Shown here: positions 12,627 to 24,412 of the stretch, piece by piece | How positions within the stretch are numbered: position 1 is the stretch's first letter | How the letters are laid out: each line of letters opens with the position of its first letter | Assembly: GCA_037893225.1 (NCBI GenBank) | Contig: JAZGUH010000086.1 | Span: forward strand, 206,433-270,432 | From: Hippasteria phrygiana | Lineage: Eukaryota; Echinodermata; Asteroidea; Valvatida; Goniasteridae | Reading direction: 5' to 3' | DNA: 64,000 nt | Translations under genes and position numbers: made by a program | The notes under the pieces: model-generated | What the model was told of the DNA's origin: nothing | What the model saw: the letters and a program-made list of their open reading frames with translations, nothing else | The model's database searches: none

Positions 12627-12634
12627 TTTTTTTT
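12549..12634 (+). repeat. GGCTGTTTCGAA hairpin module plus oligo-T
   Basis: CGAA-type hairpin at 12549-12577, then TTGTTTTCGTTAAG and about 55 nt of almost pure T up to the head of copy 6. It directly abuts the CTAG-less end of copy 5. Confidence 0.75.
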
Positions 12635-14576
12635 TCTTTTTCAGACTTTTTGCCCATAGCATTTGTACACGTTTTCTTTCTGCCAGGCACTTTGGCTACT
12701 TTTATGCAGCCGATTGCCTTTAAATTTAACAGACACTTAGACCAACTGCTCAGGATGCATGCCGAACTTTTACGTCATGATGACGTCATCACGTAATTTT
12801 TTATGAATTTTTGAATTTTGAAAATCGTAACATTCATTAAATTATATCTAGCGAACCAAATAAGATATTTTCAAAATTCTTTTTCTTATGGCTTTGGTAT
12901 GTCTCAAAGATATGCCCTAAATTGCGAAAATTGTGTGACGTCATGATGACGTCATCAAAAATGTGTTTTTTTGTTAACGCATGTAAGGGTCAATCCGATT
13001 ACAAAAATGTATATATTGAATTTTCCTGTACCCAATTCCAAAATTTCATGATCGTGGCTCACTCAAGTATGAAATAGGAGCCATTTCAAAATTTAGACCA
13101 AATTCAATATAACACAAAGGAATTCTGGGAAGGGCTGATAACCATGGGTATTATGTGCTTGCTGTTTATAAAAGGGTTGATTTCTAGTCTTTTTTCAAGT
13201 CGCCAAATTTTTGAAGTATTAAAATCGTAACATTCTTTTCAATATATCTAGCGAACAAAACAAGATATTTTCAAAATTATTTTTGTTACAGCTTTGGTAT
13301 GTCTCAAAGATATGCCCTAAAAAGCGAAAATTGTGTGACGTCATGATGACGTCATCAACAAATTTTTTTTTTTTAACGCATGTAAGGGTCAATCCGATTA
13401 CAAAAATGTATACATTGTATTTTTCTGTACCCAATTCCAAAATTTCATGATCGTGGCTCACTCAAGTAAGAAATGACAGCCATTTCAAAATTTAGACCAA
13501 ATTCAATATAACACAAAGGAATTCTGGGACGGGCTGATAACCATGGCTATTATGAGCTTGCTGTTTATAAAAGGGGTTGATTTCTAGTCTTTTTTCAAGT
13601 CGCTGAATTTTTGAAGTTTTAAAATCGTAACATTCTTTTCAATATATCTAGCGAACAAAACAAGATATTTTCAAAATTATTTTTGTTACAGCTTTGGTAT
13701 GTCTCAAAGATATGCCCTCAATGGCGAAAATTGTGTGACGTCATGATGACGTCATCAACAATATTTTTTTTTTAAAACGCATGTAAGGGTCAATCTGATT
13801 ACAAAAATGTATACATTGTATTTTTCTGTACCCAATTCCAAAATTTCATGATCGTGGCTCACTCAAGTAAGAAATGACAGCCATTTCAAAATTTAGACCA
13901 AATTCAATATAACACAAAGGAATTCTGGGACGGGCTGATAACCATGGCTATTATGAGCTTGCTGTTTATAAAAGTGTTGATTTCTAGTCTTTTTTCAAGT
14001 CGCTGAATTTTTGAAGTATTAAAATCGTAACATTCTTTTCAATATATCTAGCGAACAAAACAAGATATTTTCAAAATTCTTTTTGTTATAGCTTTGGTAT
14101 GTCTCAAAGATATGCCCTAAAAGGCGAAAATTGTGTGACGTCATGATGACGTCATCAACAATATTTTTTTTTTAACGCATGTAAGGGTCAATCCGATTAC
14201 AAAAATGTATACATTGAATTTTTCTGTACGTAATTCCAAAATTTCATGGTCGTGGCTCACTCAAGTAAGAAATAGGAACCGTTTCAAAATTTAGACCAAA
14301 TTCAATATAACACAAAGGAATTCTGGGAAGGGCAGATAACCATGGCTTAAATGAGCATGCTGTTTATAAAAAGGGTTGATTTGTAGTCTTTTTTCAAGTC
14401 GCTGAATTTTAAATTTTTGGAATCGTAACATTCTTTTCAATATATCTAGCGAACAAAACAAGATATTTTCAAAATTCTTTTTGTGATAGCTTTGGTATGT
14501 CTCAAAGATATGCCCTAAAAAGCGAAAATTGTGTGACGTCATGATGACGTCATAAAAAAAAATCTTTTTTCAAGTC

Positions 14577-14890
14577 GCTAGAATATTGCCCATAGCATTT
14601 GTAAACTTTTTCTTTCTTACCGGCCACTTTGGCTACTTTTAAACTTAGCAGACACTTACTCCAACTGCTCACAATGTGTGCCGAACCTTTACGTCATGAT
14701 GACGTCATCACATGTCACGTGACGTCATCTTAAAGGGGCATTTTTCGAAGCCATATATCTACAAAAGTACAAGTCCGATTAAGTTGGAACGTAATATCTA
14801 GGTATGCCACCGGGTGTTATAGATGAACATTGACATGACGTTATGATCAAGTCATAACATGTCACGTGGTGTCATCTTAAAGGGGCACTC
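14577..14890 (+). repeat. B unit, reference example (314 bp)
   Basis: Starts GCTAGAATATTGCCCATAGC. It holds CACTTTGGCTACTTTTAAAC, a CRE doublet, the CACGTGACGTCA composite (14716-14727) and CCGATTAAGTTGGAACG, then a diverged second half with GTTATGATCAAGTCATAAC. The element head module is a diverged relative of this unit. Confidence 0.8.
14716..14727. promoter_or_regulatory. Overlapping E-box and CRE (example of many)
   Basis: CACGTGACGTCA joins a CACGTG E-box to a TGACGTCA CRE with two shared bases. It recurs in most B and C units, usually 10-15 bp after a CRE doublet. Changes such as CACGTGATGTCA occur in some units. Confidence 0.5.
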
Positions 14891-15035
14891 GCTAGATTAT
14901 TGCCCATAGCATTTGTAAACGTTTTCTTTCTTACCGGCCAGTTTGGCTACTTTTAAACTTGGCAGACACTTACCCCAACTGCTCAGAATGTGTGCCTAAC
15001 TTTTACGTCATGATGACGTCAGTTTTTTTTTTTTT

Positions 15036-17354
15036 TCTTTTTCAGACTTTTGCCCATAGCATTTGTACACGTTTTCTTTCTGCCAGGCACTTTGGCTACT
15101 TTTATGCAGCCGATTGCTTTTAAACTTAACAGACACTTAGACCAACTGCTCAGGATGCATGCCGATCTTTTACGTCATGGTGACGTCATCACGTGATTTT
15201 TTATGAATTTTTGAATTTTGAAAATCGTAACATTCATTAAATTATATCTAGCGAACAAAACAAGATATTTTCAAAATTCTTTTTGTTATAGCTTTGGTAT
15301 GTCTCAAAGATATGCCTTAAAAAGCGAAAATTGTGTGACGTCATGATGACGTCATCAAAAATGCTTTTTTTTTTTAACGCATGTAAGGGTCAATCTGATT
15401 ACAAAAATGTATATATTGAATTTTGCTGTACCCAATTCCAAAATTTCATGATCGTGGCTCACTCAAGTAAGAAATAACAGCCATTTCAAAATTTAGACCA
15501 AATTCAATATAACACAAAGGAATTCTAGGACGGGCAGATAACCATGGCTATTATGTGCTTGCTGTTTATAAAAAGGGTTGATTTCTAGTCTTTTTTCAAG
15601 TCGCTAAATTTTTGAAGTTTTAGAATCGTAACATTCTTTTCAATATATCTAGCGAACAAAACAAGATATTTTAAAAATTCTTTTTGTTATAGCTTTGGTA
15701 TGTCTCAAAGATATGCCCTAAAAAGCGAAAATTGTGTGACGTCATGATGACGTCATCAAAAATATGTTTTTTTTTTAACGCATGTAAGGGTCAATCCGAT
15801 TACAAAAATGTATACATTGAATTTTCCTGTACCCAATTCCAAAATTTCATGATCGTGGCTCACTCAAGTAAGAAATGACAGCCATTTCAAAATTTAGACC
15901 AAATTCAATATAACACAAAGGAATTCTGGGACGGGCAGATAACCATGGCTATTATGTGCTTGATGTTTATAAAAGGGGTTGATTTCTAGTCTTTTTTCAA
16001 GTCGCTGAATTTTTGAAGTATTAAAATCGTAACATTCTTTTCAATATATCTAGCCAACAAAACAAGATATTTTCAAAATTCTTTTTGTTATAGCTTTGGT
16101 ATGTCTCAAAGATATGCCCTAAAAGGCGAAAATTGTGTGACGTCATGATGACGTCATCAACAAATCTTTTTTTTTTTAACGCATGTAAGGGTCAATCCGA
16201 TTAGAAAAATGTATTCGTTGAATTTTCCTGTACCTAATTCCAAAATTTCATGATCGTGGCTCACTCAAGTGTGAAATAGGAGCCATTTCAAAATTTAGAC
16301 CAAATTCAATATAACACAAAGGAATTCTGGGAAGGGCTGATAACCATGGGTATTATGTGCTTGCTGTTTATAAAACGGGTTGATTTCTAGTCTTTTTTCA
16401 AGTCGCTAAATTTTTGAAGTTTTAGAATCGTAACATTCTTTTCAATATATCTAGCGAACAAAACAAGATATTTTAAAAATTATTTTTGTTATAGCTTTGG
16501 TATGTCTCAAAGATATGCCATAAAAAGCGCAAATTGTGTGACGTCATGATGACGTCATGAAAAAAATTCTTTTTTCAAGTCGCTAGAATATTGCACATAG
16601 CATTTGTAAACGTTTTCTTTCTTACCGGCCACTTTGGCTACTTTTAAACTTGGCAGACACTTACACCAACTGCTCACAATGTGTGGCGAACTTTTACGTC
16701 ATGATGACGTCATCACATGTCACGTGACGTCATCTTAAAGGGGCATTTTTTCGAAGCCATATATCTACAAAAGTACAAGTCCGATTAAGTTGAAACGTAA
16801 TATCTAGGTATGCCACCGGGTGTTATAGATGAACATTGACATGATGTTATGATTACGTCATCACATGTCACGTGACGTCATCTTAAAGGGGCAGTTTTTG
16901 AAGCCATATATAAACAAAAGTACAAGTTCGATTAAGTTGAAATGTAATATCCAGGTAGGTCTGCAGGTTTATGGACGAAAATTGACATGACATTATGATG
17001 ATGATGTCATCACACGTCACGTGACGTCATCTTAAAGGTGCAGTTTTTGAAGCCATATATAAACAAAAGTACAAGTCCGATTAAGTTGAAACATGTATCT
17101 AGGTATGCCACCGGGTGTTATAGGTGAACATTGACTTGACGTTATGAAGTGATCACATGTCACGTGATGTCATTTTAAAGGGGCATTCGCTACACTATTC
17201 CCCATAACATTTGTTCTCGATTTCTTTCTTTAAACCAATCCTTCACACATCCAATAACGTTAATTATTGTATAAACATTTGACTAACTAACACAATAAAA
17301 AAAACACGAAACAGCCCTGTGTTTGTCCACGGGACAAACACATAACATGTCTAG
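15036..17354 (+). mobile_element. Helitron-like copy 7
   Basis: Head at 15036, A units at 15589, 15989 and 16390, B from about 16580, then three C-like units and a short tail. The terminal hairpin is an extended form: GTGTTTGTCC pairs with GGACAAACAC around loop ACG (17319-17341, 10 bp). CTAG is at 17351-17354. The same terminus type is used by copies 13 and 18. Confidence 0.7.
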
Positions 17355-17375
17355 TTTTTTCTTTTTTTTTTTTTT

Positions 17376-19347
17376 TCTTTTTCAGACTTTTTGCCCATAG
17401 CATTTGTACACGATTTCTTTCTGCCAGGCACTTTGGCTACTTTTATGCAGCCGATTGCCTTTAAACTAAACAGACACTTAGAACAACTGCTCAGGATGCA
17501 TGCCGAACTTTTACGTCATGATGACGTCATCACGTGATTTTTTATGAATTTTTGAATTTTGAAAATCGTAACATTCATTAAATTATATCTAGCGAACAAA
17601 ACAAGATATTTTCAAAATTCTTTTTCTTATAGCTTTGGTATGTCTCAAAGATATGCCCTAAATTGCGAAAATTCTGTGACGTCATGATGACGTCATCAAA
17701 AATGTGTTTTTTTGTTAACGCATGTAAGGGTCAATCCGATTACAAAAATGTATATATTGAATTTTCCTGTACCCAATTCCAAAATTTCATGATCGTGGCT
17801 CACTCAAGTAAGAAATGACAGCCATTTCAAAATTTAGACCAAATTCAATATAACACAAAGGAATTCTGGGACGGGCAGATAACCATGGCTATTATGTGCT
17901 TGATGTTTATAAAAGGGGTTGATTTCTAGTCTTTTTTCAAGTCGCTGAATTTTTGAAGTATTAAAATCGTAACATTCTTTTCAATATATCTAGCGAACAA
18001 AACAAGATATTTTCAAAATTCTTTTTGTTATAGCTTTGGTATGTCTCAAAGATATGCCCTAAAAGGCGAAAATTGTGTGACGTCATGATGACGTCATCAA
18101 CAAATCTTTTTTTTTTAAACGCATGTCAGGATCAATCCGATTACAAAAATGTATTCGTTGAATTTTCCTGTACCTAATTCCAAAATTTCATGATCGTGGC
18201 TCACTCAAGTGTGAAATAGGAGCCATTTCAAAATTTAGACCAAATTCAATATAACACAAAGGAATTCTGGGAAGGGCTGATAACCATGGGTATTATGTGC
18301 TTGCTGTTTATAAAACGGGTTGATTTCTAGTCTTTTTTCAAGTCGCTAAATTTTTGAAGTTTTAGAATCGTAACATTCTTTTCAATATATCTAGCGAACA
18401 AAACAAGATATTTTCAAAATTCTTTTTGTTATAGCTTTGGTATGTCTCAAAGATATGCCCTAAAAAGCGCAAATTGTGTGACGTCATGATGACGTCATGA
18501 AAAAAATTCTTTTTTCAAGTCGCTAGAATATTGCACATAGCATTTGTAAACTTTTTCTTTCTTACCGGCCACTTTGGCTACTTTTAAACTTGGCAGACAC
18601 TTACACCAACTGCTCACAATGTGTGCCGAACTTTTACGTCATGATGACGTCATCACATGTCACGTGACGTCATCTTAAAGGGGCATTTTTCGAAGCCATA
18701 TATCTACAAAAGTACAAGTCCGATTAAGTTGGAACGTAATATCTAGGTATGCCACCGGGTGTTATAGATGAACATTGACATGACGTTATGATCAAGTCAT
18801 AACATGTCACGTGGTGTCATCTTAAAGGGGCACTCGCTAGATTATTGCCCATAGCATTTGTAAACGTTTTCTTTCTTACCGGCCAGTTTGGCTACTTTTA
18901 AACTTGGCAGACACTTACCCCAACTGCTCAGAATGTGTGCCTAACTTTTACGTCATGATGACGTCATTACATGTCACGTGACGTCATCTTAAAGGGGCAT
19001 TTTTCGAAGCCATATATCTACAAATGTACAAGTCCGATTCAGTTGAAACACACTATTTAGGTATGCCACCCGGTGTCATAGATGAAAATTGACATGACGT
19101 TATGATGAAGTCATTACATGTTATGTGATGTCATCTTAAAGGGGCATTCGCCAGGCTATTTCCCATAGCATTTGTACACGATTCCTTTTTTAAACCAATC
19201 CTTCACACATCCAATAACAACATCTTCATCCCTCCGTCATTGTTAACAAACAAACAACTTTAAATATTGCATACACATTTGACATCCAAACTAACAATAA
19301 AAAAATTAGAAACAGCCCTGTGTTTGTCCACAAACACTTGCCTCTAG
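17376..19347 (+). mobile_element. Helitron-like copy 8
   Basis: 1972 bp, close twin of copy 2. Head at 17376, A units at 17929 and 18330, B units from about 18524 and 18836, tail, terminal hairpin at 19320-19337, CTAG at 19344-19347. Only 8 T's separate its CTAG from the head of copy 9. Confidence 0.7.
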
Positions 19348-19355
19348 TTTTTTTT

Positions 19356-22167
19356 TCTTTTTCAGACTTTTTGCCCATAGCGTTTGTACACGATTTCTTT
19401 CTGCCAGGGACTTTGGCTAGTTTTATGCAGCCGATTGCCTTTAAACTTAACAGACACTTAGACCAACTGCTCAGAATGTATGCCGAACTTTTACGTCATG
19501 ATGACGTCATCACGTGATTTTTTATGAATTTTTGAATTTTGAAAATCGTAACATTCATTAAATTATATCTAGCGAACAAAACAAGATATTTTCAAAATTC
19601 TTTTTCTTATAGCTTTGGTATGTCTCAAAGATATGCCCTAAAAAGCGAAAACTGTGTGACGTCATGATGACGTCATCAAAAATGCTTTTTTTTTTTAACG
19701 CATGTAAGGGTCAATCTGATTACAAAAATGTATATATTGAATTTTGCTGTACCCAATTCCAAAATTTCATGATCGTGGCTCACTCAAGTAAGAAATGACA
19801 GCCATTTCCAAATTTAGACCAAATTCAATATAACACAAAGGAATTCTGGGACGGGCTGATAACCATGGCTATTATGAGCTTGCTGTTTATAAAAGGGGTT
19901 GATTTCTAGTCTTTTTTCAAGTCGCTGAATTTTTGAAGTATTAAAATCGTAACATTCTTTTCAATATATCTAGCGAACAAAACAAGATATTTTCAAAATT
20001 CTTTTTGTTATAGCTTTGGTATGTCTCAAAGATATGCCCTAAAAGGCGAAAATTGTGTGACGTCATGATGACGTCATCAAAAATATATATTTTTTTTTAA
20101 CGCATGTAAGGGTCAATCCGATTACAAAAATGTATACATTGTATTTTTCTGTACCCAATTCCAAAATTTCATGATCGTGGCTCACTCAAGTAAGAAATGA
20201 CAGCCATTTCAAAATTTAGACCAAATTCAATATAACACAAAGGAATTCTGGGACGGGCTGATAACCATGGCTATTATGAGCTTGCTGTTTATAAAAGGGG
20301 TTGATTTCTAGTCTTTTTTCAAGTCGCTGAATTTCTAAATTGTTTAAATCGTAACATTCTTTTCAATATATCTAGCGAACAAAACAAGATATTTTCAAAA
20401 TTCTTTTTGTTATAGCTTTGGTATGTTTCAAAGATATGCCCTAAAAAGCGAAAATTGTGTGACGTCATGATGACGTCATAAAAAAAATCTTTTTTCAAGT
20501 CGATAGAATATTGCCCATAGCATTTGTAAACGTTTACTTTCTTACCGGCCACATTGGCTACTTTTAAACTTGGCAGACACTTACCCCAACTGCTCACAAT
20601 GTGTGCCGAACTTTTACGTCCTGATGACGTCATCACATGTCACGTGACGTCATCTTAAAGGGGCATTTTTCGAAGCCATATATCTACAAAAGTACAAGTC
20701 CGATTCAGTTGGAACGTAAGGTATGCCACCTGGTGTTATAGATGAAAATTGACATGACGTTATGATCAAGTCATAACATGTCACGTGGTGTCATCTTAAA
20801 GGGGCACTCGCTAGATTATTGCCTATAGCATTTGTACACGTTTTCTTTCTTACCGGCACTTTGGGTACTTTTAAACTTGACAGACACTTAGACTAACTGC
20901 TCACAATGTGTGCCGAACTTTTACCTCTTGATGACGTCATCACATGCCACGTGACGTCATCTTAAAGGGGCAGTTTTTGAAGCCATATATCTACAAAAGT
21001 ACAAATTCGATTAAGTTGAAAAGTAATATCTAGGTAGCCCAGTAGGTTTATAGCTGAAAATTGACATGACATTATCATAATTGATGTCATCACATGTCAC
21101 GTGACGTCATCTTAAAGGGGCAGTTTTTGAAGCCATATGTCTACAAAAGCACAAGTCCGATTAAGTTTAAAAGTAATATCTAGGTAGCCTAGTAGGTTTA
21201 TAGATAAAAATTGAATTGACGTTATGATGACGTCATCACATGTCACGTGACGTCATCTTAAAGGGGCAGTTTTTGAAGCCATATATAAACAAAATTACAA
21301 GTTCGATTAAGTTGAAAAGTAATATCTAGGTAGCCCAGTAGGTTTATAGCTGAAAATTGACATGACATTATCATGATGTCATCACATGTCACGTGATGTC
21401 ATCTTAAAGGGGCAGTTTTTGAAGCCATATCTACAAAAGTACAAGCTCGATTAAGTTGAAATGTAATATCTAAGTAGGCCAGCAGGTTTATAGATGAAAA
21501 TTGACATGATGTTATGATGACTTCATCACATGTCACCTGACGTCATCTTAAAGGGGCAGTTTTTGAAGCCACTTATAAACAAAAGTACAAGTTCGATTAA
21601 GTTGAAATGTAATATCTAGGTACGTCTGCAAGTTTATAGATGAAAATTGACATGACATTATGATGATGTCATCACATGTCACGTGACGTCATCTTAAAGG
21701 TGGATTCTTCGAAGCCATATATCGACAGAATTACAAGTCCAATGAAATTGAAACGTGATATGTAGGTATGCTAGCAGGCGTTATTGACAAAAATTACATG
21801 ACGTCATGATGACATCATTATACGATTTTCTAGTAATTTTTAAGTTTTTAAACCCCAAAGCCATATCTCATCAAACCTACATGCTAATTTCAAAAAACAA
21901 TTTGTAATACATTTGTTAGGTGATATGTACTTACATATGAATGTGCAAAATGTGTGACATCACAATGACATCATCATGGTCACAAACTGCAAGTATGCTC
22001 ACATTTCCAAAACAATTATGATTAAGGATACGTAATTGCTTGAATGTAAAACAAGATTTTGTTTCATCTACCATTGATATCTCATCAAGAATTAGAATCA
22101 TACTCCCACAAAAAAAACAAAAACACCCGAAACAGCCCTGTGTTTGTACACAAACACCAGTTTCTAG
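19356..22167 (+). mobile_element. Helitron-like copy 9 (long C-unit array)
   Basis: Head at 19356, A units at 19909 and 20311, B units from about 20500 and 20810. An array of C units covers about 20969-21690. It is followed by E-like sequence and an A-rich tail. The terminal hairpin GTGTTTGT-AC-ACAAACAC is at 22140-22157 and CTAG at 22164-22167. A 603-bp block starting at 20626 matches an extra block in copy 12. Confidence 0.7.
21267..21412 (+). repeat. C unit, reference example (146 bp)
   Basis: Shortest unit. It reads CAGTTTTTGAAGCCATATAT, GTTCGATTAAGTTGAA, AATATCTAGGTAGCCCAGTA, then a CRE-type core and ATCACATGTCACGTGA. It corresponds to half a B unit. Neighbouring periods are 144-146 bp. 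Confidence 0.8.
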
Positions 22168-24412
22168 TTTTTTTTTTTTTTTCTTTTTCAGACTTTTTGC
22201 CCATAGCGTTTGTACACGATTTCTTTCTGCCAGGGACTTTGGCTAGTTTTATGCAGCCGATTGCCTTTAAACTTAACAGACACTTAGACCAACTGCTCAG
22301 AATGCATGCCGAACTTTTACGTCATGATGACGTCATCACGTGATTTTTTATGAATTTTTGAATTTTGAAAATCGTAACATTCATTAAATTATATCTAGCG
22401 AACAAAACAAGATATTTTCAAAATTCTTTTTCTTATAGCTTTGGTATGTCTCAAAGATATGCCCTAAAAAGCGAAAACTGTGTGACGTCATGATGACGTC
22501 ATCAAAAATGCTTTTTTTTTTTAACGCATGTAAGGGTCAATCTGATTACAAAAATGTATATATTGAATTTTGCTGTACCCAATTCCAAAATTTCATGATC
22601 GTGGCTCACTCAAGTAAGAAATGACAGCCATTTCCAAATTTAGACCAAATTCAATATAACACAAAGGAATTCTGGGACGGGCTGATAACCATGGCTATTA
22701 TGAGCTTGCTGTTTATAAAAGGGGTTGATTTCTAGTCTTTTTTCAAGTCGCTGAATTTTTGAAGTATTAAAATCGTAACATTCTTTTCAATATATCTAGC
22801 GAACAAAACAAGATATTTTCAAAATTCTTTTTGTTATAGCTTTGGTATGTCTCAAAGATATGCCCTAAAAGGCGAAAATTGTGTGACGTCATGATGACGT
22901 CATCAAAAATATGTGTTTTTTTTAACGCATGTAAGGGTCAATCCGATTACAAAAATGTATACATTGTATTTTTCTGTACCCAATTCCAAAATTTCATGAT
23001 CGTGGCTCACTCAAGTAAGAAATGACAGCCATTTCAAAATTTAGACCAAATTCAATATAACACAAAGGAATTCTGGGACGGGCTGATAACCATGGCTATT
23101 ATGAGCTTGCTGTTTATAAAAGGGGTTGATTTCTAGTCTTTTTTCAAGTCGCTGAATTTTTGAAGTATTAAAATCGTAACATTCTTTTCAATATATCTAG
23201 CGAACAAAACAAGATATTTTCAAAATTATTTTTGTTATAGCTTTGGTATGTTTCAAAGATATGCCCTAAAAGGCGAAAATTGTGTGACGTCATGATGACG
23301 TCATCAAAAATGTGTTTTTTTTAACGCATGTAAGGGTCAATCCGATTACAAAAATGTATACATTGTATTTTTCTGTACCCAATTCCAAAATTTCATGATC
23401 GTGGCTCACTCAAGTAAGAAATGACAGCCATTTCAAAATGTAGACCAAATTCAATATAACACAAAGGAATTGTGGGACGGGCTGATAACCATGGCTATTA
23501 TGAGCTTGCTGTTTATAAAAGGGGTTGATTTCTAGTCTTTTTTCAAGTCGCTGAATTCTTGAAGTTTTATAATCGTAACATTCTTTTCACTATATCTAGC
23601 GAACAAAACAAGATATTTTCAAAATTCTTTTTGTTATAGCTTTGGTATGTCTTAAAGATATGCCCTAAAAAGCGAAAATTGTGTGACGTCATGATGACGT
23701 CATAAAAAAATTCTTTTTTCAAGTCGATAGAATATTGCCCATAGCATTTGTAAACGTTTACTTTCTTACCGGCCACATTGGCTACTTTTAAACTTGGCAG
23801 ACACTTACCCCAACTGCTCACAATGTGTGCCGAACCTTTACGTCATGATGACGTCATCACATGTCACGTGACGTCATCTTAAAGGGGCATTTTTCGAAGC
23901 CATATATCTACAAAAGTACAAGTCCGATTAAGTTGGAACGTAATATCTAGGTATGCCACCGGGTGTTATAGATGAACATTGACATGACGTTATGATCAAG
24001 TCATAACATGTCACGTGGTGTCATCTTAAAGGGGCACTCGCTAGATTATTGCCCTTAGCATTTGTAAACGTTTTCTTTCTTACTGGCCACTTTGGCTACT
24101 TTTAAACTTGGCAGACACTTACCCCAACTGCTCACAACGTGTGGCGAACTTTTACGTCATGATGATGTCATCACATGTCACGTGACGCCATCTTAAAGGG
24201 GCATTTTTTCGAAGCCATATATCTACAAAAGTACAAGTCCGATTAAGTTGAAACGTAATATCTAGGTATGCCACCGGGTGTTATAGATGGAAATTGACAT
24301 GACGTTATGATGACGTCATCACATGTTACGTGACGTCATCTTAAAGGGGCAGTTTTTGAAGCCATATATATTAAGAAGTACATGTCCGATTAAGTTGAAA
24401 AGTAATACAATC

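Larger units (their letters stand above)
12635..15022 (+). mobile_element. Helitron-like copy 6, 3' terminus lost
   Basis: Head at 12635 and A units at about 13188, 13588, 13987 and 14387, then B units from 14577 and 14891. The second B stops inside a CRE doublet (GATGACGTCAG at about 15012-15022), where it meets oligo-T and the head of copy 7. There is no tail, terminal hairpin or CTAG. Together with copy 7 it forms a 4720-bp unit that recurs at 46800-51519 with the same internal breakpoint. Confidence 0.7.

Noticed and set aside
24323..24412. N-terminal extension of the retrotransposon ORF1 upstream of 24413
   Set aside because: These 90 bases are repeat sequence of copy 10, also present in copies 11 and 23 without the retrotransposon. 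The frame is open by chance.
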